A DNA stretch of 64,000 nucleotides from Sphingomonas sp. IC-11 (lineage in GTDB: Bacteria; Pseudomonadota; Alphaproteobacteria; Sphingomonadales; Sphingomonadaceae). Location of the stretch: contig NZ_JAJNDU010000004.1 of the NCBI RefSeq assembly GCF_021043365.1, forward strand, positions 238,939 through 302,938, written 5' to 3'. A model generated the notes under the pieces. That model ran no database searches. It was not told the DNA's origin and worked only from the letters and a program-made list of their open reading frames with translations. The position numbers and the translations under genes were made by a program. This document shows, piece after piece, positions 1 through 7,956 of the stretch (position 1 is its first letter; every line of letters begins with the position of its first letter).

Positions 1-121
1 GCACCACATACAGCCGCCGACGGTCAAGCACCGCCCGCGCCGTTTCCACGTCCACCGCGGAAACATGGCCGCGCGTTTCCTGCCCGCGCGTATCAATGGC
101 CAGATAATCGAAGTCGGGCAC
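1..121 (-). CDS. gspF: Type II secretion inner-membrane protein GspF (5' end only)
   Basis: Only the first 40 or so codons lie in the window; the rest runs off the left edge. The frame begins at a GTG at 121 and reads MPDFDYLAIDTRGQETRGHV, the usual GspF opening in which a short aromatic strand (FDYLAID) precedes the first cytoplasmic helical domain. GspF is the polytopic inner-membrane platform of the type II secretion system and contacts the ATPase GspE. Its position just after gspE in the C-D-E-F order supports the call. The purine-rich GGGGGTAAGG stretch just upstream could serve as ribosome-binding site. Confidence 0.8.
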   Translation of the reverse strand, partial: MPDFDYLAIDTRGQETRGHVSAVDVETARAVLDRRRLYVV

Positions 122-127
122 GCGGCC

Positions 128-241
128 TTACCCCCGACCGGCGCGCCAAGCGCGGGCAATGGTGCGAGCGGGGCTCGCCACGTTCGTTGCTTTCATGGCA
201 TGCCAGCAGGCACGGACAAGAGACTGATATTCTTCAGTCAT
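128..241 (-). CDS. 37-codon ORF between gspE and gspF, possible coupling peptide
   Basis: An ATG at 241-239 overlaps the end of gspE and opens a 37-codon frame (MTEEYQSLVRACWHAMKATN, then a basic tail AWRAGRG) that stops at 130-128, seven bases before the gspF GTG. I do not recognise the peptide. It has no signal peptide or membrane segment. Its exact fit between the two genes suggests it carries ribosomes from gspE to gspF, or that it is a small accessory protein. It could equally be a chance frame. Confidence 0.35.
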   Translation of the reverse strand: MTEEYQSLVRACWHAMKATNVASPARTIARAWRAGRG

Positions 242-1817
242 TGTCTTCACGCCGCGACACGCGCACCGCCTCTTCTGGGGTCGTCACGCCTTCTTCCACC
301 ATCCGGCGTGCAGCCGCGCTCAGCGTTTCGCTGCGCGCAAAGGCATGGGCAGCAATGGACGCTTCATCGGCGCCATCGTTGATCATGCGGCGAGTGGTTT
401 CGTCGATCCTCACGGCTTCGAACACGCCGACCCGGCCCTTGAAGCCGCTGTGGTTGCACTCCCCACAGCCCGCCGGTTCGTACACCACCGCCTCACGCCC
501 GATCCCCAGCAGCGGTGCCACGGTGTCGCCGGCCGACAAGGCACGGCGACAGGTCGGGCACAGCCGGCGCACCAGCCGCTGCGCAATGACCGCGCGCAGC
601 GTGGAGGCAAGCAGGAACGGCTCTACCTTCATGTCACGCATACGCGTGATCGCGCCGACGGCGTCGTTGGTGTGCACCGTCGACAGCACGAGATGCCCGG
701 TAAGCGAGGCCTGAACCGCGATTTCCGCGGTTTCGCGATCGCGGATCTCGCCCACCATCACCACGTCAGGGTCCTGGCGCAGGATCGCACGCAGCCCGGC
801 GGCAAAGGTCAGACCGACCTTCGCATTCACCTGAGTCTGCCCCACCCCCTCGACCGCATATTCGACGGGATCCTCGACGGTCAGGATGTTGCGGCTGCCG
901 TCGTTGAGCAGGCGCAGCGCTGCATACAGCGTGGTGGTCTTGCCGCTGCCGGTTGGCCCGGTGACCAGCACGATGCCGTTCGGCTCGTTGACTGCCGCTT
1001 CCAGCATGGCGTGCATCGGCTTGGACATGCCGAGCGCGTCGAGGTCGATGCCGGCATTATCCTTGTCGAGGATACGCAGCACGACCCGCTCGCCTGCCCG
1101 GCTCGGCAGCGTCGACACACGCACGTCCAGCAGCTTGCCGCCCAGTGTCAGGCCCATGCGCCCATCCTGGGGCACGCGCCGCTCCGCAATGTCGAGCCGC
1201 GCCATCACCTTGATCCGGCTAACCACCACCGGCGCGACATGGGGCGGCATGCGCAGCGTTTCGCGCAGCACGCCATCCACGCGCATGCGGACGACGAGCC
1301 CGGTTTCATAAGGCTCGATGTGAATGTCGGACACGCCGTTGCGGGCCGCATCCGCGATCACGCCGTTGATCAGTCGAATTGCCGGCGCGTCGTCGGCCGT
1401 GTCCAGCAGATCCTCGGCAGTGGGGATGCCGTCGGCCAGCAGGTCGAGCTCATCGCCCATGCCGACCGCGGCAAGCGCCGTCGCCTGGCCGTCCATGGCG
1501 TAATTGTCGCCGAGCAGGCGGTCGAACGCCGCCGGCTCCAGCACCGTCACGTCAAACGGGCGACCAAGAACGCGGCGCACCTCGATCAGCGCCCGTGGAT
1601 CCGCCCCCTCTCTCAGGGCAACGGCGTCCCCGGACAGCGTGACCCCGAACTTGCGTGCGAAAGCATAGGGAAGCGACACCAGCGCGGGCGCATGATCGTG
1701 GCCGGCTAGCGATGCCCCCGATCCCTGTTCCGCGTCCATCGGCGCGATGGCTCCACCCGCGCCACCCGCCGCCGCCGGAAATGCGGGCGAAGACAGATCG
1801 CGGCCGGTCCTGATCAC
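234..1817 (-). CDS. gspE: Type II secretion ATPase GspE
   Basis: A 527-residue cytoplasmic secretion ATPase that powers pseudopilus assembly. The Walker A motif GPTGSGKTTT lies near residue 285. The Walker B region DPDVVMVGEIRD lies near residues 347-358, followed by the His-box-like HLVLSTVHTND. A C-terminal zinc module is present as CPTC (about 419) and CGEC (about 449). The N-terminal domain (about 45-130) resembles the GspL-binding N1E region. The start overlaps the gspD stop (ATGA), so translation is probably coupled. The first 40 residues are Ala/Gly-rich and less conserved, so an internal start such as the Met near residue 27 is possible. Confidence 0.97.
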   Translation of the reverse strand: MIRTGRDLSSPAFPAAAGGAGGAIAPMDAEQGSGASLAGHDHAPALVSLPYAFARKFGVTLSGDAVALREGADPRALIEVRRVLGRPFDVTVLEPAAFDRLLGDNYAMDGQATALAAVGMGDELDLLADGIPTAEDLLDTADDAPAIRLINGVIADAARNGVSDIHIEPYETGLVVRMRVDGVLRETLRMPPHVAPVVVSRIKVMARLDIAERRVPQDGRMGLTLGGKLLDVRVSTLPSRAGERVVLRILDKDNAGIDLDALGMSKPMHAMLEAAVNEPNGIVLVTGPTGSGKTTTLYAALRLLNDGSRNILTVEDPVEYAVEGVGQTQVNAKVGLTFAAGLRAILRQDPDVVMVGEIRDRETAEIAVQASLTGHLVLSTVHTNDAVGAITRMRDMKVEPFLLASTLRAVIAQRLVRRLCPTCRRALSAGDTVAPLLGIGREAVVYEPAGCGECNHSGFKGRVGVFEAVRIDETTRRMINDGADEASIAAHAFARSETLSAAARRMVEEGVTTPEEAVRVSRREDND

Positions 1818-4006
1818 TTGTCCCGCCGCTTGATGGTGACGGTGGAGTTGCGCTGCACGGGCACGTTCACGCGCGGATCCTCGATGTTGCCCGGCACCGG
1901 CGCGGAGGGGATTGGCGCTGCCGCCCCCATGTAATCGCGCACCAGTTCGTCGATCGACGGCTCACGCGCCGGGTTGTGCTGCCCCTGCTGGAGCCGCAGA
2001 TAACCGTAGCGCTGCTCCGTCACCCGGCGATTATCCTCGGATGATCGAAGGATCGTCGGACGGATGAAGACCATGAGGTTGGTCTTCGACCGCTGCCGCG
2101 CCTTCGACCGGAACAGGTTGCCGATCACGGGAATGTCCCCGAGCAGCGGCAGCTTCTCCAGGGTGCGCCGCTCATCATCGCTCAGCAGGCCGCCGATGAT
2201 GGCGATCTGCCCATCGTCGACGGTAAGCGTGGTCTCCACCTCGCGCTTGTTCAGGATCAGGTCCGAATTATCGTCGCTGACCGGCCCTGCGATGGAGCTC
2301 ACCTGCTGGTGGAGGAACAGCTTGATCGAGCCCGAGGAATTGACCTGCGGCCGAACCTCCAGCTGGATGCCGACATTCTCGCGCTGAACGGTGCGAAAGG
2401 CATTGTCGAAATTCTGGCTCAGCGCCTGGCCCGTGGTGATCGGGATTTCCTGCCCGACCAGGATACGCGCTTCCTGATTGTCGAGCGTAATCAGGCTCGG
2501 CGCCTGCAGCAGGTTCGACGTGGTGTCGCTCTTCACGGCATTGATGATCGTGCCGAAGATCGTATCCCCACCGATGTTCCCGCCAAAGCCGGCGAACCCG
2601 CCGCCAGCGCCCAGAATGGAGTTGATCGCCTGCTGGGCCAGGGCGTCGCTGGCGGTATTGCCGGTGCTGGTGGTCGTCCGTGTTCCGTCGGGCGCCACCA
2701 CCGTGGTCGTCGTCCCACCCACCTCACGCGCGCCGATCGCTCCTGCGATGGTCAGCAGATTGGGGGCGGAATTGGAAAAGCTGGTCGCGCCGAACGCCCC
2801 ACCGGACAGGCTGCCCAGCAGGAACTGGAAGCCAAGGCGGCTGGCTGTCACGTCCGATACTTCGGCGACGATCGCTTCCACCAGCACCTGCTCGCGCCGG
2901 GTGTCGAGCTGTCGCACCACCTCCGCCAGCTGCCGCTGAATGTCGGCGGGCGCCGCGATCACAATGGCGTTCGCGCCCACGAACCGCGTCACGACGGCCG
3001 GCGCCCGGCCACCTTGCGCCTGCACGGCGGCCTGTCCGCTCGATCCGCCGCCCGGCGCGCTTTCGCTCTGCGCCTGGCTGGCGGCGTTGGCGCTCGGCTG
3101 CCCGCCAGTCCCGTTGCTCCCGGTGGAGGCCCCGAAGTTCGATTGGCTGAGCTGGTTCTGCGGCACGGCGTCGGGGGTCTGCCCGACGAGTTGCTGAAGC
3201 ACCGGCAGCAGCTGCGCCGCATCGGCATGTTCCAGGAAGACGACGCGGATTTCCGTGCCGCTCTTCGCCTTCTGGTCCAGATCGAGCGCCACTTGCGCCA
3301 GCCGCGCGACCGTTGAAGGATCGCCGCGCAGCGCCACGGAGTTCGCGCCCTCCACGGGCACGACGCTGGCACTCGCCGTTTGCCCCTGCGCCGGCGTCCC
3401 CAGCAGCCCCTGAAGCGCCGTCGCAATGTCGCGGGCACCGGCGTTCTTCAGCGCGATGACGCGGGTCGAATTGTTATCGGTATCGATCCGCCGCAGCACT
3501 TCGCGCACCCGGCGGACATTATCGGCGAAGTCGGCGATAACGATCGAGCTGCCGGCCCGATTGGCGCTGACCGATCCTTGCGCGGAAACAAGCGGGCGGA
3601 CCGTATCAACGGCCGATTGCGCGTCAATGGCACTCAGCCGCACGATCTCCGTCACGAACTGGTTTCGTGCCGCGCCACTGGTGCCGATCCGCCCCGGCTG
3701 GCTGGCGGCATTCTCGATCGGCTGAACACGCAGCGCGCCATTGGCGGTGGGCACCGTGACGAGGCCGTTGGCGCGCAGCGTGGAGAGGAACACCTCGAAA
3801 TATTCGGACCGGCTGAGCGGTCGATCCGTAACCACCGTCACCTTGCCCTGAACGCGGCTGTCGATGATGAAGGTGCGCCCGGTCACCTTCGCCGCATCGG
3901 CGATAAACGCGCGGATGTCGGCATCGCGCACGTTCAGCGTCGTTTGCGCTTGCGCCTGAACGCCCAGGACGAGCGCCAGCGCCGGCGCGAGCAGCCAGCG
4001 CTTCAT
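1814..4006 (-). CDS. gspD: Type II secretion outer-membrane secretin GspD
   Basis: A 730-residue secretin that forms the outer-membrane channel. It has a Sec signal peptide (MKRWLLAPALALVLGVQAQA). Periplasmic N0-N1-N2-N3 domains follow, recognisable by TLNVRDADIRAFIADAAKVT and by repeated IDTDNNSTRVIALKNAGA-type KH-like units. A Gly/Ser/Gln-rich linker lies near 285-325, and then the secretin core (VLVEAIVAEVSD, VGQEIPITTG, LLGDIPVIGNLFR). The tail after about residue 660 may be the S-domain. The gene overlaps gspC upstream and gspE downstream by four bases each. Confidence 0.96.
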   Translation of the reverse strand: MKRWLLAPALALVLGVQAQAQTTLNVRDADIRAFIADAAKVTGRTFIIDSRVQGKVTVVTDRPLSRSEYFEVFLSTLRANGLVTVPTANGALRVQPIENAASQPGRIGTSGAARNQFVTEIVRLSAIDAQSAVDTVRPLVSAQGSVSANRAGSSIVIADFADNVRRVREVLRRIDTDNNSTRVIALKNAGARDIATALQGLLGTPAQGQTASASVVPVEGANSVALRGDPSTVARLAQVALDLDQKAKSGTEIRVVFLEHADAAQLLPVLQQLVGQTPDAVPQNQLSQSNFGASTGSNGTGGQPSANAASQAQSESAPGGGSSGQAAVQAQGGRAPAVVTRFVGANAIVIAAPADIQRQLAEVVRQLDTRREQVLVEAIVAEVSDVTASRLGFQFLLGSLSGGAFGATSFSNSAPNLLTIAGAIGAREVGGTTTTVVAPDGTRTTTSTGNTASDALAQQAINSILGAGGGFAGFGGNIGGDTIFGTIINAVKSDTTSNLLQAPSLITLDNQEARILVGQEIPITTGQALSQNFDNAFRTVQRENVGIQLEVRPQVNSSGSIKLFLHQQVSSIAGPVSDDNSDLILNKREVETTLTVDDGQIAIIGGLLSDDERRTLEKLPLLGDIPVIGNLFRSKARQRSKTNLMVFIRPTILRSSEDNRRVTEQRYGYLRLQQGQHNPAREPSIDELVRDYMGAAAPIPSAPVPGNIEDPRVNVPVQRNSTVTIKRRDK

Positions 4007-4833
4007 TGTCCCGCCACCTGGATGCTGAGGGGCAGCGTCTGCCCGCCGCGATCCACCGTGATCGCGATGGCGCCGCCACCGGCATATTGAGTGGCCAGTC
4101 GCTCGATATCGCCAGGCCCCTGCACCGCGCGGCCGCCGATCTCCGTCACGATGTCACCCTCGCGAAGGCCAGCAGCACGGAACGCCGCGCCGGAGCCTGC
4201 CGGCCGCACGACCAGGCCGTTGATCCGCCCACCTTCGACACGCGGCACAAAACCGATTTCACGCTGAAACTGCTGCACTGTGATCCCTGAGGTAGAAGGC
4301 GTGGCGGTGGCCTGCTCGGCGTCGCCCGGCACGGGCGTCGGCGTGGCGGCACCCGCGGATTGATCGAGAAACAGGTCTTCGCGCGCGCCGCCGCGCTCGA
4401 TCGTCACATGATCGAACGCCACCGCTCTCAGCACCACGCCCGGCATGATTTCCTCGCCCACCGCGACGCTTTTTTGCACATTGTCCGGTCCCGCCAGGAT
4501 CGCGGAGCCGCGACCCGTCGCCTCGTCGATCCGGGTACCGAAAAGGGTCAGTTGAAGCGAGGTCACGACTCCGGCACCGTTCTGGGCCGAGCCGCCGCTG
4601 ATGCGGAAAAACGGGTCGAAACTGCGCAGCACGTCGCCCGGCGCGTTGGGCAGAACAACGCCCGCCGGTCGCCATTCGCCCAGGGGCGAGACCGGCGTCA
4701 CCACCGTCCAGACCAGCCGCGCGCACTGGATCGCCAGCGCCCCGAGCAACAGCAGTTCCGCCAGCGAATAGACGTTCACGACGGGCATCCGCCGCAGGAT
4801 CGCCTTCGCGCGGGCGTCGAAGTTCAATCGCAT
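4003..4833 (-). CDS. gspC: Type II secretion inner-membrane protein GspC with PDZ domain
   Basis: A 276-residue bitopic protein linking the inner-membrane platform to the secretin. It has a short cytoplasmic N-terminus, one membrane helix (about residues 20-45, SLAELLLLGALAIQCARL), a homology region (about 75-150: ISGGSAQNGAGVVTSLQLTL, ending in the ILAGPDNVQKSVAVGEEI motif) and a C-terminal PDZ domain (about 195-272: GLVVRPAGSGAAFRAAGLRE, GDIVTEIGGRAV). It is the first gene of the operon visible here. The 207 bases upstream presumably hold the promoter, but I see no strong -35/-10 pair. Confidence 0.93.
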   Translation of the reverse strand: MRLNFDARAKAILRRMPVVNVYSLAELLLLGALAIQCARLVWTVVTPVSPLGEWRPAGVVLPNAPGDVLRSFDPFFRISGGSAQNGAGVVTSLQLTLFGTRIDEATGRGSAILAGPDNVQKSVAVGEEIMPGVVLRAVAFDHVTIERGGAREDLFLDQSAGAATPTPVPGDAEQATATPSTSGITVQQFQREIGFVPRVEGGRINGLVVRPAGSGAAFRAAGLREGDIVTEIGGRAVQGPGDIERLATQYAGGGAIAITVDRGGQTLPLSIQVAGQ

Positions 4834-4971
4834 GTATTTGCCAATCCCCGCGCAGCCGCCGCTATGTCCGCGATGTTACAGCGGCATTGCAAGCCAGTGT
4901 AATATCTAGGGCGTTCGCCGGCCATTCCTATCGGCGGCGCCCTGCGGCTGGTGACGAAGGCTCAGCGTTCG

Positions 4972-4997
4972 CCCCGGCCGGATCGACCCGGCCGGGG
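4972..4997 (-). terminator. GC hairpin after the TonB receptor gene
   Basis: A perfect 10-bp stem (CCCCGGCCGG / CCGGCCGGGG) with a 6-nt loop lies between the end of the TonB receptor gene and the start of gspC. It has no T-run on either strand, so it is a candidate terminator or RNA-stabilising hairpin rather than a classical intrinsic terminator. Confidence 0.5.
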
Positions 4998-5040
4998 GCG
5001 GTGTGCTGGCGTAACGCTGGCCTCGCCAGCAAAGGTGGGA

Positions 5041-7863
5041 TCAGAAGGTGACGCTGGCGCCCAGCGTGAACATCCGCCCCTGCTCGTAGCGATTGATAAA
5101 CACGCGCCGCCCGTCCTCGAAGGTTTGCCGCTCCTGGTAACGGGTGCCCGTCAGATTGCGGGCCTCCCCCTTCAGCTCCAGCCGCGTACCAAGGAAATCG
5201 ACGGTCTGCCGAACCACGAAGTCCAGCCGGATGCCGGGGCGCTCGATGATGTCGGGCTGAAAGCCGACGCCGGACAACAGCGACGGGCCACGATTGGTCA
5301 CGCGATCACTGGCGTAATTGAACAGCAGCGTCGCCTGCATGTCGTTGTCGCGATCCTCATAGCCGAGCTGAAGGTTCACGAGATGGTCGGACTGGCCGGT
5401 CAGCGGCGCTCCGTCGCGGAACTGGAGGTTAGCCGGGGCAAACCCGGCCCCGCACCGGCCCAGCGAAACGCCGAGCACGCTGGGCACGCACTGCTCGTCC
5501 GCGGTGATCTGCGACTGCGTATAGGTGTAATTGGCGATGATCACCGCCCGCTTGCCGGCCATGCCCTCGGAGATGAAGTCGAGCGGCAGGTACTTCTGCA
5601 CCTCGATCTCGCCGCCCCACAGGGTCGCCTTGGGCAGGTAGGTAAAGCCGGTCTGAAGCCGCGCGTCTGGCGTCGGATAGAAGCCAACCTGCTCGATCGG
5701 ATTGTCGATCCGCTTGTAGAAGCCTGCTGCCGTGATCCGCTGGTCACGATCAAAGAACCATTCGTAGCGCGCTTCCAGATTGTAGAGCTTGGAGTCGCGC
5801 AGGTTGGGGTTGCCGAAGAACAGGCGGTCCGACTCGAAATCGCGGAACGCCTGGGGGGCGAGTTCGCGGAACTGCGGACGCGCGATGGTCTTCGCCGCGG
5901 CCAGTCGCAGCTGCATGTCCGGTGCGAAGTTCCAGGTCAGCGTCGCCGCTGGCAGGAAGTAATCATTGCTCAGCCGCGTCGGTGCGGCACCGATCGGCGT
6001 CACTTCCTGCTTCGCCGTCTCGTACCGAACGCCAATGATCGCACGGATGCCATCGATCGCTTCGGCCTCTGCCTGAACGTAACCGGCATGGATTCTGAGG
6101 CTCGCGTCATAGGCGTAGGAGCCGTTCAGACCCGAGTCGAACCGCAGCTGGACGGCGTTCTCCGCCGGCGTGCCGGACGTCGCCACCGGGCAGCCGTTCA
6201 GCACGTCCGGGGACAGGAGGTAATCGGGGCGGAAGAGATTGCAGGGGAACGGGATCGCTCCGCCGGTGGCCGTCTGGAAAGTGAATGGCAGGCGAAGCGA
6301 GGATCGTTCGTTCTGCGAATAATAATAGCCGGCCGACAGGGTGAAGGGACGGTCGCCGGGCAGCTTGTAGGCAACGTCGGCCTGCCCGGAATACAGGTCC
6401 TCGTTCAGCTCGCTGAAGACGACGGTGGCAAAGCGATCGAACGCATTGGTGGCCTGCCACACTCCCGGGCAGCTCAGCGCGCTGCCACCAACAGGGTTGG
6501 TCACCTGAATGTTGAGGCCGGTGTTGCAGGTGTAGATGAATTGGCGCTCATAGGGCGAGTTGCGCTTCGAATTCGCATAGGCGCCGCGCACATCCACCGA
6601 CAGATCGTCGACCGGCTTGAACTCACCGACCAGCTGCGTCTCGATCAGCTGCCGTTCGAACCAGTTGGTGTTCTGCTGGAAAATCGGGTTGCCCGACGAA
6701 TTGTTGTAAACCGTCGCGGCGGAGGCGCGCCCCTGCTTCAACGTGTCGTGGATATAGACGTTGGTCCAGCGGATGCGGTTCTCGTCAAATTCATAGCCGA
6801 AGCCGAGCAGCCCGTTCACGACCGCGCGATTGTCGGTGATCAGCGTGTCGAAGTCGTTCCGCAGCGTTCCGTCATTGCTGATCGTGTCCTGCTGCGTGGT
6901 GGCGCGGGTGCGCCAGGTGTTGGACACGCTGCCGGTCGCGATCATGCCGATGCGCCCCGGTCCGAGTTCGCCGACAAGACCCAGGTTGAGATCGGCTGAC
7001 CAGTTTGGCGGAATGTCGAAATTGCGCTGAAGCAAGGTGGTCCGCGCATTGGACAGCTGCGCGACCTGCGCAGTCGGGATCACGCCCGATCCGTTTGGCG
7101 CATTGCGCAGGAAGTCGGGCAGTTTGCGCTCGCCCGAATCATAGCCGAGCCAGTCCGTCTTCGATCCGTAATAGGTGTTGCCGAGCTTGCCCGTGGTTTC
7201 GGTATCGATGCCCAGCGACCCGCCCATGGTGACGTAATTCTCGTCCGGAATGGCCTTGGTGGTCAGGTTGATGACGCCGCCGCCGAACTCCCCGGGATAA
7301 TTGGCGGAATAGGTCTTCTGGACCAGCGCCGAACCGACGATGGTGGTGGGAAAAATGTCGAGCGGCACCGTCCGGCGCAGCGGCTCCGGGCTCGGCAGCG
7401 GCGATCCGTTCAGCAGCGCGGAGGAATAGCGGTCGCCAAGCCCCCGCACGAAGACATAGCCATTGCCGACCACCGACAGGCCGGTGACGCGCGTCAGGGC
7501 GCCCGCGATATCGCCTTCACCTGTTCGTGCGATATCGGCCGTGGAAAGGACGCTGATCACCTGGGCGGTGGATCGCACGGTGTTCGGGATGTTCCGCCCG
7601 ACCACCACGATGTCCCCGCCGGCCGCCGCATCCACGCCGGGAGCGGACACTTCCGCGCTCTGCTCATCGGCGGCCGTTGGGGCAGATTGCTGGCTGACGG
7701 CGCTCGTGTCCGTGCCTGCCGGATCGGCCGGCGGGGCGATGGTGCCGGTGCTCGGCCCTGCCGCCGGAGCGCCACCGGAAGGCGCGACCTGCGCCAGCGC
7801 GGCTGGGGCGACGAGCGTCGTCGTCACGAGGAGCAGGGAGGCGTAGAGGGCGCGCTGGCGCAT
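5041..7863 (-). CDS. TonB-dependent outer-membrane receptor
   Basis: A 940-residue receptor if the ATG at 7863 is used. That start gives a clean signal peptide (MRQRALYASLLLVTTTLVAP, cleaved near AALAQ); the frame stays open 20 codons further upstream. A low-complexity Pro/Ala/Gly segment follows, then DIVVVGRNI, a plug domain (ALTRVTGLSVVGNGYVFVRG, LGDRYSSALLNG, GEFGGGVINLTTK) and a long beta-barrel ending in the aromatic terminus FTLGASVTF. It imports an unknown ligand with TonB energy. The partner lipoprotein gene lies 93 bases upstream on the same strand, which suggests co-transcription. Confidence 0.93.
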   Translation of the reverse strand: MRQRALYASLLLVTTTLVAPAALAQVAPSGGAPAAGPSTGTIAPPADPAGTDTSAVSQQSAPTAADEQSAEVSAPGVDAAAGGDIVVVGRNIPNTVRSTAQVISVLSTADIARTGEGDIAGALTRVTGLSVVGNGYVFVRGLGDRYSSALLNGSPLPSPEPLRRTVPLDIFPTTIVGSALVQKTYSANYPGEFGGGVINLTTKAIPDENYVTMGGSLGIDTETTGKLGNTYYGSKTDWLGYDSGERKLPDFLRNAPNGSGVIPTAQVAQLSNARTTLLQRNFDIPPNWSADLNLGLVGELGPGRIGMIATGSVSNTWRTRATTQQDTISNDGTLRNDFDTLITDNRAVVNGLLGFGYEFDENRIRWTNVYIHDTLKQGRASAATVYNNSSGNPIFQQNTNWFERQLIETQLVGEFKPVDDLSVDVRGAYANSKRNSPYERQFIYTCNTGLNIQVTNPVGGSALSCPGVWQATNAFDRFATVVFSELNEDLYSGQADVAYKLPGDRPFTLSAGYYYSQNERSSLRLPFTFQTATGGAIPFPCNLFRPDYLLSPDVLNGCPVATSGTPAENAVQLRFDSGLNGSYAYDASLRIHAGYVQAEAEAIDGIRAIIGVRYETAKQEVTPIGAAPTRLSNDYFLPAATLTWNFAPDMQLRLAAAKTIARPQFRELAPQAFRDFESDRLFFGNPNLRDSKLYNLEARYEWFFDRDQRITAAGFYKRIDNPIEQVGFYPTPDARLQTGFTYLPKATLWGGEIEVQKYLPLDFISEGMAGKRAVIIANYTYTQSQITADEQCVPSVLGVSLGRCGAGFAPANLQFRDGAPLTGQSDHLVNLQLGYEDRDNDMQATLLFNYASDRVTNRGPSLLSGVGFQPDIIERPGIRLDFVVRQTVDFLGTRLELKGEARNLTGTRYQERQTFEDGRRVFINRYEQGRMFTLGASVTF

Positions 7864-7956
7864 GATCAGGTCTTCCGGTGAATTGGCAAGGAGCGGGCCC
7901 GCCGCGGCGCTTGTCGCACGCACGGGCCCGCTACGGTCAGCAGTGGCGGCCGGGGC

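Noticed and set aside
345..1709. Long plus-strand open frame opposite gspE
   Set aside because: Its translation is His/Arg/Gln-rich with no domain, and it mirrors the codon bias of gspE on the other strand.
4951..6999. A 682-codon plus-strand open frame opposite the TonB receptor
   Set aside because: Antisense artefact of high GC; the minus strand encodes a full receptor with signal peptide and terminal Phe.
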